From Streptomyces sp. NRRL F-2580 (GTDB lineage: Bacteria; Actinomycetota; Actinomycetes; Streptomycetales; Streptomycetaceae), in NCBI RefSeq assembly GCF_000720115.1, contig NZ_JOIR01000003.1, forward strand, positions 248,001 to 312,000: 64,000 nucleotides of DNA, read 5' to 3'. A model generated the notes under the pieces. It did no database searches, had not been told where the DNA came from, and was given only the letters and a program-made list of their open reading frames with translations. Made by a program: the position numbers and the translations under genes. Of this stretch, positions 45,882-53,812 are shown in pieces. How positions within the stretch are numbered: position 1 is the stretch's first letter; every line of letters starts with the position of its first letter.

Positions 45882-47306
45882 TCAGACCGCCGGCACGCAG
45901 CGACCTTCCTCCGTGCGGTACTGCCACTTCGCGCCGTCCGCGACGAGCTCCTGCACCGCGCGGACGAAGCGCTCGACGTGCTCGTCGGGGGTGCCCGCGC
46001 CGAAGCTGACGCGGATCGCGTTCAGGGACCGCTCCCCCGGGGCGGCCTCCGGGGCTCCGCATTCGCCCTGCGCCTGCGGCTCGCTGCCGAGCAGGGTGCG
46101 GACCAGCGGGTGGGCGCAGAACAGGCCGTCGCGGACGCCGATCCCGTACTCCGCGGACAGCGCGGCGGCGAAGTGGGAGCTGTTCCAGCCGTCCACCACG
46201 AAGGAGATGACGCCGACGCGCGGGGCGTCGTCGCCGAAGAGCGACAGGACGCGGACCGCCGGGACCTCGGCCAGGCCTTCGCGGACCTTGGCGATCAGGT
46301 GGCGCTCGCGGGCGACGAGGCTGTCGAAGCCCGCCTCGGTCAGGGCCTTGCAGGCGGAGGCGATGGAGTAGACGCCGATGACGTTCGGGGAGCCGGCCTC
46401 GTGGCGGGCGGCCGTGGTGTGCCACTCGACGTCCACGCCGCCGTCCTCGCGCCGGGCCACCTTGCGGGAGGCGCCGCCGCCCGCCAGGTACGGCTCGGCC
46501 TGCTGGAGCCAGTCCGCGCGCCCGGCGAGCACTCCCGAGCCGAAGGGCGCGTAGAGCTTGTGTCCGGAGAAGGCGACCCAGTCCACGTCCAGGTCCTGGA
46601 CCGAGACGGGGTGGTGCGGGGCCAGCTGGGCGGCGTCCAGGACGATCCGCGCGCCGTGGGCGTGCGCGGCGGCGGCGAGTTCCTTCACCGGCCACAGTTC
46701 ACCGGTGACGTTGGACGCGCCGGTGACGCAGACCAGGGCCGGGCCCTTGGGGTCTCCCCAGCTCGAAGAGCTAGGGGATGGCTCCCGCTCGGCGAGGGCC
46801 CGCTCCAGGGTCGCGACGGCCTCGCCCGGGGTGCGGGGGGCGTTGAGGTAGGTGACCTGCGCGTTCGTCCAGGGCAGCAGCGAGGCGTGGTGCTCGGTCT
46901 CGAAGACGAAGACCTGGCAGTCGGCCGGGAGCACGGCGGCGAGCAGGTTCAGCGAGTCGGTGGTGGACCGGGTGAAGACCACCTGGTCGCAGGGGCGGCA
47001 GTCGAGGAACTCGGCGACCGTGACCCGGCTCTGCTCGAAGAGGTCGGTGGAGAGCTGCGAGAGGTACCCGGCGCCGCGGTGCACGCTGCCGTAGTACGGG
47101 GCGTAGGCGGCCACGTCGTCCCAGACCCGCTGGAGCGCCGGGGCGCTGGCGGCGTAGTCCAGGGCCGCGTAGGTGACCTCGCCGCCGGTGACGAGCGGGA
47201 CGGTGACGTCCCGGCCGAGCACCGGCAGCGGCTCGGCACAGGCGGGGCCCTCGGCGGAGTCGGCGGTGGCGACGGAGGTGGCGGCGGCGTTCAGGAATGC
47301 GGACAT
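45882..47306 (-). CDS. Class V aminotransferase / cysteine-desulfurase-like PLP enzyme
   Basis: 474 aa from ATG 47306, with GGGAGA 7 nt upstream; the in-frame extension to 47429 is not supported. PLP lysine is in WVAFSGHKLYAPFGSGVLAG; EHHASLLPW, CVTGASNVTGE and RIVLDAAQLAPHHP are fold signatures; GLFCAHPLVRTLL supplies a Cys placed like the SufS active-site Cys. The message begins with a SAM-IV riboswitch, which links it to methionine or cysteine metabolism. A short Ser-rich insert (SPSSSSWGDPKG) is encoded by an inserted-looking hairpin repeat. Confidence 0.85.
   Translation of the reverse strand: MSAFLNAAATSVATADSAEGPACAEPLPVLGRDVTVPLVTGGEVTYAALDYAASAPALQRVWDDVAAYAPYYGSVHRGAGYLSQLSTDLFEQSRVTVAEFLDCRPCDQVVFTRSTTDSLNLLAAVLPADCQVFVFETEHHASLLPWTNAQVTYLNAPRTPGEAVATLERALAEREPSPSSSSWGDPKGPALVCVTGASNVTGELWPVKELAAAAHAHGARIVLDAAQLAPHHPVSVQDLDVDWVAFSGHKLYAPFGSGVLAGRADWLQQAEPYLAGGGASRKVARREDGGVDVEWHTTAARHEAGSPNVIGVYSIASACKALTEAGFDSLVARERHLIAKVREGLAEVPAVRVLSLFGDDAPRVGVISFVVDGWNSSHFAAALSAEYGIGVRDGLFCAHPLVRTLLGSEPQAQGECGAPEAAPGERSLNAIRVSFGAGTPDEHVERFVRAVQELVADGAKWQYRTEEGRCVPAV
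46748..46781. repeat. Hairpin repeat inside the PLP enzyme gene
   Basis: CCCCAGCTC (46756-46764), GAA, GAGCTAGGGG (46768-46777): a palindrome with one bulged base, flanked by GGGGTCT and ATGG. It resembles the C/G-flanked hairpins in the intergenic repeats at 23158 and 28747. It encodes the Ser-rich insert of the PLP enzyme in frame. Confidence 0.55.
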
Positions 47307-47505
47307 GGCGGTATCTCCCGGCAGGCAGGGTGAATGGCTTCGGAGTGCCCGTACGCGGGTACGGCCGTGCGGCCGTCTGGGGTACGGGAGAGCCCTCGGG
47401 CCGGACCGGAACGGTCGGCGGGGGTACACGGAAGTGACCCTGATCCGAGGGGTGAAGTAGGGGCGGAGTCGCCCTATCGCATTCGCTTGCTCACGGAAAA
47501 CGCTC

Positions 47506-47535
47506 CTCGAGAAGACCAGGACCCCTGGTGTCGAG
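47506..47535 (-). terminator. Hairpin after the SAM-IV aptamer, probable expression platform
   Basis: On the minus strand CTCGA-C-ACCAGG-GGT-CCTGGT-CTTC-TCGAG folds into a hairpin just 3' of the aptamer, followed by GAGCGTTTTCCG with a short U run. It may act as a regulated terminator or be part of an alternative fold. Confidence 0.45.
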
Positions 47536-47539
47536 GGAT

Positions 47540-47656
47540 CCGCGCTTGCCGTAGGCCTTGCTGCCTACGACCTGGTCATCACCCGGGGCACCCCGCCACG
47601 GAAGGAGGGTTGCCGGACAGCAAGCCGGGGCCTAAACGCTGTCACTCGTGACCTGG
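47540..47656 (-). promoter_or_regulatory. SAM-IV riboswitch
   Basis: On the minus strand the conserved words appear in order: GGTCACGAGTGACAGC, AGGCCCCGGC, CCGGCAACCCTCC, GGCGGGGTGCCCCGGG and TGATGACC, with P1 formed by GGTCA and TGACC. A GTAGGC/GCCTAC hairpin and GGCAAGCGCGG follow. This matches the actinobacterial SAM-IV class that senses S-adenosylmethionine. The gap to the PLP gene (about 230 nt) is leader RNA. Confidence 0.9.
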
Positions 47657-47686
47657 TCAGCATCCTGCCACAAGATCCGTCGCGCG

Positions 47687-47720
47687 CAAGACCCCGGTCC
47701 GCATGGTGGACCGGGGCCTT
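47687..47720 (-). terminator. Terminator of trpD
   Basis: CAAG-A-CCCCGGTCC (47687-47700) pairs with GGACCGGGG-C-CTTG (47708-47720) around a 7-nt loop. It lies 22 bp beyond the trpD stop, just before the SAM-IV leader begins. Confidence 0.75.
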
Positions 47721-47742
47721 GTCTCGATTCGGCCGGTGGTGG

Positions 47743-48807
47743 TCAGGCGTTGCTCGCCGTCACCCAGCGCTCCAGCGCCGCGCGCGCCGCGCCCGAGTCG
47801 ATGGACTCCGCCGCGCGCACCAGACCGGCGGCGAGCTGCTCCTCCAGCGTCCCCGTACCGGGGTGGAGGGCGACCAGGGCCGCCGCCGAGTTCAGCAGTA
47901 CGGCTTCGCGGACCGGGCCGGTCTCGCCGGCCAGCAGGCGGCGGGCCACGTCCGCGTTGTACGAGGGGTCGCCGCCGGCCAGGGCCGAGACCTCGACCAG
48001 GTCGATGCCGACGTCGCGCGGGTCGAAGGACTGCTCCGAGACCTTGCCGTCGCGGACCCACCAGATGCGCGAGGTGGCCGTCGTGGTCAGTTCGTCCAGG
48101 CCGTCGTCACCGCGGAAGACCAGCGCGGACGAGCCCCGCTCGGCGAGGACGCCCGCGATGATCGGGGCCATCCGGGGGTCGGCCACGCCGGTCGCCTGGG
48201 AGCGCACCCGGGCCGGGTTGGTCAGCGGGCCCAGCGCGTTGAAGAAGGTCCGGATGCCCAGTTCCTTGCGGGCCGCGGCCACATGGCGCAGTGCCGGGTG
48301 GAACTTCACCGCGAAGCAGAAGGTGATCCCGGCCTCCTCGGCGACCTCCACGACCCGCTCCCGGCTCAGGTTGAGGTTCACCCCGAGCTTTTCCAGGACG
48401 TCCGAGGAGCCGCTCGCGGAGGAGGCGGCCCGGTTCCCGTGCTTGACGACCTTGGCACCGGTTCCGGCCACCACGACCGCCGACATCGTCGAGATGTTCA
48501 CCGTCTTGGCCCCGTCGCCGCCCGTGCCGACGATGTCCACCGTCCGGCCCGGCACCTCGATCAGGTTGGCGTGCTCGTACATCGCCCGTACGAGGCCGTT
48601 GATCTCCGCGACCGTCTCCCCCTTCGCCCGCAGCGCGACGGTGAAGCCGGCGATCTGGGCGTCGGTGGCCTCCCCCCGCATGATCCGGTCCATGGCCCAG
48701 GCGGTGTCGTCGGCGCGCAGGTCCTGGCCGGTCAGCAGAGCGTCGAGGACGCCCGGCCAGCCACGGGCCGCCACGCTGTCGCCGCCTGCCGGGGTCACAA
48801 CGTTCAT
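47743..48807 (-). CDS. trpD: Anthranilate phosphoribosyltransferase
   Basis: 354 aa. It transfers phosphoribosyl from PRPP to anthranilate, second step of tryptophan synthesis. Motifs: [17 protein letters not shown] (PRPP/Mg loop), [54 protein letters not shown], and the metal pair region [15 protein letters not shown]. Length is normal. It stands alone, 25 kb from the attenuator-controlled anthranilate synthase gene, next to the respiratory genes; trpD also adjoins ctaE-qcrCAB in M. tuberculosis (from memory). Confidence 0.96.
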   Translation of the reverse strand: MNVVTPAGGDSVAARGWPGVLDALLTGQDLRADDTAWAMDRIMRGEATDAQIAGFTVALRAKGETVAEINGLVRAMYEHANLIEVPGRTVDIVGTGGDGAKTVNISTMSAVVVAGTGAKVVKHGNRAASSASGSSDVLEKLGVNLNLSRERVVEVAEEAGITFCFAVKFHPALRHVAAARKELGIRTFFNALGPLTNPARVRSQATGVADPRMAPIIAGVLAERGSSALVFRGDDGLDELTTTATSRIWWVRDGKVSEQSFDPRDVGIDLVEVSALAGGDPSYNADVARRLLAGETGPVREAVLLNSAAALVALHPGTGTLEEQLAAGLVRAAESIDSGAARAALERWVTASNA

Positions 48808-48884
48808 GGTCCGCTCCTGCTGCTTGTCAAGGTTTCCACGTCGAATGGGAAGGGCTCCAGCCTATCCAGCCCGGGAGACGGCAA

Positions 48885-48915
48885 AGAGCCCCGTCCGGAC
48901 ACTGGACGGGGCTCT
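48885..48915 (-). terminator. Terminator of the qcr operon
   Basis: AGAGCCCCGTCC (48885-48896) pairs with GGACGGGGCTCT (48904-48915) around a 7-nt loop, a perfect 12-bp stem 57 bp beyond the qcrB stop. Confidence 0.8.
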
Positions 48916-48972
48916 CGCCGTGGCGACACCGGAACTGACCGAAATCAGTCCCTCATACGGTCGTGCAGGGGA

Positions 48973-50598
48973 TCAGTGGTGGCCGTGGCCGGCCTGGATC
49001 TCCTTGTACTCCTCCACCGTGGGCTTCGGAATCTGGTTGTTCTCGGCGTAGAAGCCCTTGCTGAGCTTCGCGCGGAGCTTCTGCGTGGCCTTCACCTTGC
49101 GCTCGACACCGTTCTCGTCGACCGTCGGGCCGATCTCGATCGGCTTGTACTGCTCGTGCGCGGTGAGCTTGTGCAGCTGGCCCGCCGGGAGCGGCTCGTG
49201 GACCTCGACGAACTCACCGTGCGGCAGACGCTTGATGATGCCGGTCTCGCGACCGTGCAGCACCTTGTCGTGGTCCCGGCGCTGGAGGCCGAGGCAGATC
49301 CGCTTGGTGACGATGAAGGCGAGGACCGGGACGACGAAGAAGCCGATCCGGACGAACCAGGTGATCGAGTTGATCGACAGGTGGAAGTACTGGGCGAACA
49401 TGTCGTTGCCACCGCCGATGAGGAGCACGATGTACTCCGCGATCCAGGCGACACCGAAGGCCGTACGGGTCGGGACGTTGCGCGGGCGGTCCAGGATGTG
49501 GTGCTCGCGCTTGTCGCCGGTGACCCAGGACTCGATGAACGGCCAGACGGCGATCGCACCCAGCACCAGCGGGAAGAGCAGCAGCGGGATGAACACGCCC
49601 AGGACGAGCGTGTGGCCCCACAGGTTGATCTCCCAGCCGGGCATGGCACGGATCAGGCCTTCCGGCATACCCATGTACCAGTCGGGCTGCGCACCGGTGG
49701 ACACGTGGTCCGGGCGGTACGGGCCGAGCGCCCAGATCGGGTTGATCGAGGCGATGGCCGCGACGGCCGCGATGACACCGAAGACCAGGAAGAAGAAGCC
49801 TCCGGCCTTGGCCATGTAGACCGGCAGCAGCGGCATGCCGACGACGTTGTTGTTCGTCTTGCCGGGACCCGCGAACTGGGTGTGCTTGTGGTAGAAGACC
49901 AGGATCAGGTGGGCCACGAGCAGGCCCATCATGATGCCGGGCAGCAGCAGGATGTGCACCGAGTAGAACCGCGCGACGAAGTCGCCGCCCGGGAACTCCC
50001 CGCCGAACAGGAACATCGACAGGTACGTGCCGACGACCGGGACGGACAGGATGGCGCCCTGCATGAAGCGGACACCGGTACCCGAGAGCAGGTCGTCCGG
50101 CAGCGAGTAACCGGTGAAACCGGTGAACATGCCGAGGACCAGCAGCAGGAAGCCGAAGATCCAGTTGACCTCACGCGGCTTGCGGAACGCGCCGGTGAAG
50201 AAGACGCGCATCATGTGCACGACCATGGCCGCGACGAAGATCAGCGCCGCCCAGTGGTGGATCTGACGGATCAGCAGGCCACCGCGGACGTCGAAGCTGA
50301 TGTCGAGCGTCGAGGCGAAGGCCTCGGACATCATGACGCCCTGCATCGGCACGTACGAGCCGTGGTACACGACCTCGTTCATGCTCGGGTGGAAGAACAG
50401 CGTCAGGTACACACCCGTGAGGATGATGATGATGAAGCTGTAGAGGCAGATCTCACCCAGCATGAAGGACCAGTGGTCCGGGAAGATCTTGCGCATGTTG
50501 GCCTTGGCCAGGCCGTAGATGCCCAGGCGGCCGTCCGCCCAGTCGGCTACGCGCTCGCCGGCCGGCGCCTTGCGCTCGTTGTTGTCGCTGGTGCTCAT
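48973..50598 (-). CDS. qcrB: Cytochrome bc1 complex cytochrome b subunit
   Basis: 541 aa integral membrane protein of the menaquinol-cytochrome c reductase. Haem-ligand helices include GLLIRQIHHWAALIFVAAMVVHMMR and VARFYSVHILLLPGIMMGLLVAHLILV; the quinol-site motif appears as PEGLIRAMPGWE rather than the mitochondrial PEWY-type motif. It has the actinobacterial C-terminal extension (after about residue 420) with basic segments ending QAGHGHH. The start overlaps the qcrA stop by 4 bp. Confidence 0.97.
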   Translation of the reverse strand: MSTSDNNERKAPAGERVADWADGRLGIYGLAKANMRKIFPDHWSFMLGEICLYSFIIIILTGVYLTLFFHPSMNEVVYHGSYVPMQGVMMSEAFASTLDISFDVRGGLLIRQIHHWAALIFVAAMVVHMMRVFFTGAFRKPREVNWIFGFLLLVLGMFTGFTGYSLPDDLLSGTGVRFMQGAILSVPVVGTYLSMFLFGGEFPGGDFVARFYSVHILLLPGIMMGLLVAHLILVFYHKHTQFAGPGKTNNNVVGMPLLPVYMAKAGGFFFLVFGVIAAVAAIASINPIWALGPYRPDHVSTGAQPDWYMGMPEGLIRAMPGWEINLWGHTLVLGVFIPLLLFPLVLGAIAVWPFIESWVTGDKREHHILDRPRNVPTRTAFGVAWIAEYIVLLIGGGNDMFAQYFHLSINSITWFVRIGFFVVPVLAFIVTKRICLGLQRRDHDKVLHGRETGIIKRLPHGEFVEVHEPLPAGQLHKLTAHEQYKPIEIGPTVDENGVERKVKATQKLRAKLSKGFYAENNQIPKPTVEEYKEIQAGHGHH

Positions 50599-51653
50599 CC
50601 GCGCTCCCAGAATGCAGGACCGACGGGCTCTTCGAAGTCGCCGAGCGCTTCGAGGAAGCCTTCGTCATTCACGCCGATCCGCAGCTGCGGAAGCGCGTGA
50701 CCGGCCGGGCCGAAGATGACACGGGCGCCGTCGGAGAGGTCGAAGGTGGACTGGTGGCACGGGCAGAGCACGTGGTGCGTCTGCTGCTCGTACAGGCTGA
50801 TCGGGCAGCCGACGTGGGTGCAGATCTTGGAGTAGGCGACGATCCCGTCGTGGGACCACTCCAGCTCCTTCTTGTCCTTGATGTCCTCCGGCTGGATGCG
50901 GACGATCATCAGGGCGGCCTTGGCGATCTGGACCTGGAAGTCGTGCTGCTCCTCCTCCAGGCCTTCCGGCCTGACGAAGGTCAGCGACCCGACGAGCACG
51001 TCCTCGGGACGCAGCGGCTCGTTGGTGTTGTCGTTGATGAGCAGCTTGCCCTTGGCCCACACGGTCTTGCGCAGCTTCTCCTCGGGCAGCGGGCCCAGGT
51101 CGCGCATGATCATGACGGCGGAGAGCGGCAGCATCGCCAGCGCACCGAGCATCGTGTTGCGGATCAGGGGCCGGCGCCCGATGCCGGACTCGTTCGCGCC
51201 GTCGCGGAAGTCCTGCAGGACCTGCGCCTTGACCTCCGGCGGAGCGGCGATCTCGTGACGCTCGGCGGCGACCTCCACGTCGGACATCAGGGTGCGGGCC
51301 CAGTGGACCGCGCCCGCGCCGATGCAGAAGAGGGCCGTGCCCAGCGTCATGCCCAGGGCGAAGTTGAGCGCGCTGACCTTCCCGATGGGGAAGATGTAGA
51401 CGATCTTCTCGACCGGGAAAATCACGTAGGACGCGATGAAGCCGATCGTGGCCAGCATGGACAGCGTGAACAGCATCGCGACGGTGCGCTCGGAGCGCTT
51501 CGCCGCCCGCTCGTCGATGTCCTGGATGCGGGGCTTGTGGACCGGCAGGCCCGGGTCGGCGAACGGGTCGTCCGCGACCGCTACGGCACCGTGGTGCGCG
51601 TCGCCCTGCTCGCTCGGCAGGTGCTTCTCTTCGGGAATCTCTTGGCTACTCAT
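50595..51653 (-). CDS. qcrA: Rieske iron-sulfur subunit of the bc1 complex
   Basis: 352 aa. Unlike mitochondrial Rieske proteins it has three N-terminal membrane helices (around residues 55-80, 90-115 and 160-180), the actinobacterial form. Cluster ligands are CTHVGCPI and CPCHQSTFDLSDGARVIFGP. It carries electrons from quinol to the di-haem cytochrome c. It overlaps qcrB and qcrC by 4 bp on each side. Confidence 0.97.
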   Translation of the reverse strand: MSSQEIPEEKHLPSEQGDAHHGAVAVADDPFADPGLPVHKPRIQDIDERAAKRSERTVAMLFTLSMLATIGFIASYVIFPVEKIVYIFPIGKVSALNFALGMTLGTALFCIGAGAVHWARTLMSDVEVAAERHEIAAPPEVKAQVLQDFRDGANESGIGRRPLIRNTMLGALAMLPLSAVMIMRDLGPLPEEKLRKTVWAKGKLLINDNTNEPLRPEDVLVGSLTFVRPEGLEEEQHDFQVQIAKAALMIVRIQPEDIKDKKELEWSHDGIVAYSKICTHVGCPISLYEQQTHHVLCPCHQSTFDLSDGARVIFGPAGHALPQLRIGVNDEGFLEALGDFEEPVGPAFWERG

Positions 51654-52459
51654 GACTTCTTGGCCTTAGCGGTGTGGGCCGCGACCCAGACGGCGACAGC
51701 GATCAGCGCACCCAGAGCGAAGATCCAGCCGAACAGACCCTCGGAGACGGGGCCGAGGCCACCGAGCTTGAGACCACCGGGGCTGGTCGACTTCTCACCG
51801 TTCACGTTCTGGAGGTACGCGATGATGTCCTTCTTCTGCTGCTCCGGCATGGTCTGGTCCGGGAAGGAGGGCATGTTCTGCGGGCCGGTCAGCATGGCCT
51901 CGTAGACGTGCTTCGGGTCGACGCCCTCAAGGTTGGGGGCGTACTTCCCGTTCGTCAGCGCGCCGCCCTCACCTGTGAAGTTGTGGCACTGCGCGCAGTT
52001 GTTGCGGAACAGCTCACCACCCTTGGCGATGTCGGCGCCTGCCGGGTCGTACTGCTTTGCGGTCGGCGTGATCGGACCGGCGCCGAGGGACGCGACGTAC
52101 GCCGCCAGCTGGTCGATCTGCGCCTGGTTGTAGACGACGGGCTTCTTCGGCACCTGGGCGCCGGGCTGCTGGGCGGGCATGCGGCCCGTGCTCACCTGGA
52201 AGTCGACGGCCGCGGAGCCGACGCCGACCAGGCTCGGGCCGTCAGAGGAACCCTGACCGCCGGTTCCGTGGCAGCTTGCGCAACCCACGGCGTAGAGCTT
52301 CTTGCCCTCCTCGATGGCGAGGGACTGGGCGGTTTCATCGGCCTGCGCCTTGCCCGCGGGAGCAAAGGCGGCGTACAGCCCCCCAGTGGCCGCCAGCGCG
52401 AGGAGTAGAACGACGACCGCCGCCAGCGGATGGCGTCGTCGTGCGGAGAGCTTTTTCAC
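51650..52459 (-). CDS. qcrC: Di-haem cytochrome c subunit of the bc1 complex
   Basis: 269 aa from GTG 52459. An N-terminal membrane anchor (residues about 11-33) is followed by two CxxCH sites (CASCHG near 60, CAQCHN near 158), so two covalent haems, and a C-terminal anchor (GWIFALGALIAVAVWVAA). In actinobacteria this subunit passes electrons directly to cytochrome c oxidase in a bc1-aa3 supercomplex without soluble cytochrome c. Probably co-transcribed with ctaE, 76 bp upstream. Confidence 0.97.
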   Translation of the reverse strand: MKKLSARRRHPLAAVVVLLLALAATGGLYAAFAPAGKAQADETAQSLAIEEGKKLYAVGCASCHGTGGQGSSDGPSLVGVGSAAVDFQVSTGRMPAQQPGAQVPKKPVVYNQAQIDQLAAYVASLGAGPITPTAKQYDPAGADIAKGGELFRNNCAQCHNFTGEGGALTNGKYAPNLEGVDPKHVYEAMLTGPQNMPSFPDQTMPEQQKKDIIAYLQNVNGEKSTSPGGLKLGGLGPVSEGLFGWIFALGALIAVAVWVAAHTAKAKKS

Positions 52460-52535
52460 GGATTACCCCGGTGTCAGGATCTTCTGCGTCGGTGTGTCTG
52501 GATGGAGTGCCGGGTCTTGCCCGGTGACGTGTTCG

Positions 52536-53156
52536 CTACTTGATCAGGTAGATCGTGGCGAAGAGGCCGATCCAGACGACATCGACGAAGTGCCAGTAGT
52601 AGGACACGACGATGGCCGACGTGGCCTGTTCGTGGGTGAACCTCTTGGCCGCGTACGTCCGGCCGAGGACCAGCAGGAAGGCGATGAGGCCGCCCGTCAC
52701 GTGCAGACCGTGGAAGCCGGTGGTCAGGTAGAAGACCGAGCCGTACGGACCGGACGAGAGGCTCATGCCCTCGTGCTTGACCAGCTCGGTGTACTCGAAC
52801 ACCTGGCCGCCAATGAAGATCGCACCCATGACGAACGTGATGATGAACCACGTCCGGAGCTTCTTCACGTCACCGCGCTCGGCGGCGAATACGCCGAGCT
52901 GGCAGGTGAGCGAGGAAAGCACCAGGATCGTCGTGTTCGTCGCCGAGAAGGGCAGATTCAAGGCCGAAGCCTGCTCTGTCCAGTACTCGGCACCCGTCAC
53001 GGATCGCAGGGTGAAGTACATCGCGAAGAGGGCCGCGAAGAACATCAGCTCGGAACTCAACCAGATGATGGTTCCGACGCTGACGAGGTTCGGCCGGTTG
53101 ACCGTCGGGTGCGCGTGCCCGGTATCTACTGTCGTTGCTGTCGCCACGACCGACAT
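52536..53156 (-). CDS. ctaE: Cytochrome c oxidase subunit III
   Basis: 206 aa with five membrane helices. Conserved blocks are [64 protein letters not shown] and [22 protein letters not shown], which carry the core Glu and His. It is the first gene of the ctaE-qcrC-qcrA-qcrB unit. The start codon lies inside a perfect 21-bp palindrome and no ribosome site is evident, so the gene may be leaderless or structurally gated. Confidence 0.96.
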   Translation of the reverse strand: MSVVATATTVDTGHAHPTVNRPNLVSVGTIIWLSSELMFFAALFAMYFTLRSVTGAEYWTEQASALNLPFSATNTTILVLSSLTCQLGVFAAERGDVKKLRTWFIITFVMGAIFIGGQVFEYTELVKHEGMSLSSGPYGSVFYLTTGFHGLHVTGGLIAFLLVLGRTYAAKRFTHEQATSAIVVSYYWHFVDVVWIGLFATIYLIK

Positions 53157-53167
53157 TATGTCGGTCG
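53147..53167. promoter_or_regulatory. 21-bp palindrome overlapping the ctaE start codon
   Basis: Arms CGACCGACAT (53147-53156) and ATGTCGGTCG (53158-53167) are perfectly complementary around one central T. The ctaE ATG (53156-53154) is inside it. As DNA it could be an operator at the transcription start; as RNA it could hide the start codon. Confidence 0.6.
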
Positions 53168-53283
53168 CTTATCCCGCCCTCACCCCGGGGGGTGCCGTTC
53201 GGAGTGTCAGGGGCGTGTGCAAGGCCCGAACGGCCCATCAGATCGCCCCGGTGGGATGTCCCGTGCACATGTCCGAACCGATG

Positions 53284-53310
53284 TTGACAGCGCATCGGGA
53301 GGAGTAGCAT
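53284..53310 (+). promoter_or_regulatory. Possible promoter of the receiver-like gene
   Basis: TTGACA (53284-53289) and TAGCAT (53305-53310), both close to consensus but with a short 15-bp spacer, lie 46 bp upstream of ATG 53356. Confidence 0.4.
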
Positions 53311-53355
53311 CCCGCGCAACAGCAACGTGATTCACGGGACACGTGGAGGAACGAA

Positions 53356-53760
53356 ATGCGGGCGACTGCGCGGGTTCTGGTCTACAGCGACGACGCGGGC
53401 ACCCGGGAGCAGGTGCGGCTGGCGGCCGGACGCCGGCCGGCCGCGGACCTGCCGCCGGTGGAGTTCGTGGAGTGCGCGACGCTGCCGGCGGTGCTGACGC
53501 AGCTGGACGCGGGCGGCATCGACGCGTGCGTGCTCGACGGCGAGGCGGTTCCGGCCGGGGGCATGGGCGTGTGCCGGCAGATCAAGGACGAGATCTTCCG
53601 GTGTCCGCCGGTGCTGCTGCTGATGGGGCGCCCCCAGGACGCCTGGCTGGCCACGTGGAGCCGCGCGGACGCCGCCGTGACCCTTCCGGTGGACCCGGTG
53701 GAGTTCGCGGACGCCCTGGCGGGCGTGCTGCGCTCCCGTCTCTCCTCCTCGGCCGCCTGA
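53356..53760 (+). CDS. Receiver-like single-domain protein
   Basis: 134 aa from ATG 53356, with GGAGG upstream. Alternating strands and helices (RVLVYSDDAGTREQVRLAAG, GIDACVLDGEAVPAGGMGVCRQI, PPVLLLMGRPQD, ADAAVTLPVDPVEFADALAGVL) follow the response-regulator fold: an acidic pair (SDD), a central Asp (LDGE) and a switch-like region, but the conserved Lys after strand 5 is absent (LPVDP). Phosphorylation is therefore doubtful. It sits divergent from ctaE in Streptomyces, role unknown. Confidence 0.75.
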   Translation: MRATARVLVYSDDAGTREQVRLAAGRRPAADLPPVEFVECATLPAVLTQLDAGGIDACVLDGEAVPAGGMGVCRQIKDEIFRCPPVLLLMGRPQDAWLATWSRADAAVTLPVDPVEFADALAGVLRSRLSSSAA

Positions 53761-53764
53761 CGGT

Positions 53765-53806
53765 GCGCCTGCGGGCCCACGGGCGACCGTGGGCCCGCAC
53801 AGGCGC
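53765..53806. terminator. Bidirectional hairpin between convergent genes
   Basis: GCGCCTGCGGGCCCACG (53765-53781) pairs, with one 2-nt bulge, with 53788-53806. It lies between the ends at 53760 (plus) and 53813 (minus). Confidence 0.7.
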
Positions 53807-53812
53807 TTCCCG

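Noticed and set aside
47307..47429. N-terminal extension of the class V PLP enzyme
   Set aside because: The extra 41 residues are Arg/Pro-rich and lack conservation-like features; ATG 47306 has a good ribosome site, and the extension is riboswitch leader.
47719..50700. A 993-codon open frame on the plus strand across trpD and qcrB
   Set aside because: It is a shadow of two well-supported minus-strand genes. The translation is His/Arg/Asp-rich with no family features.
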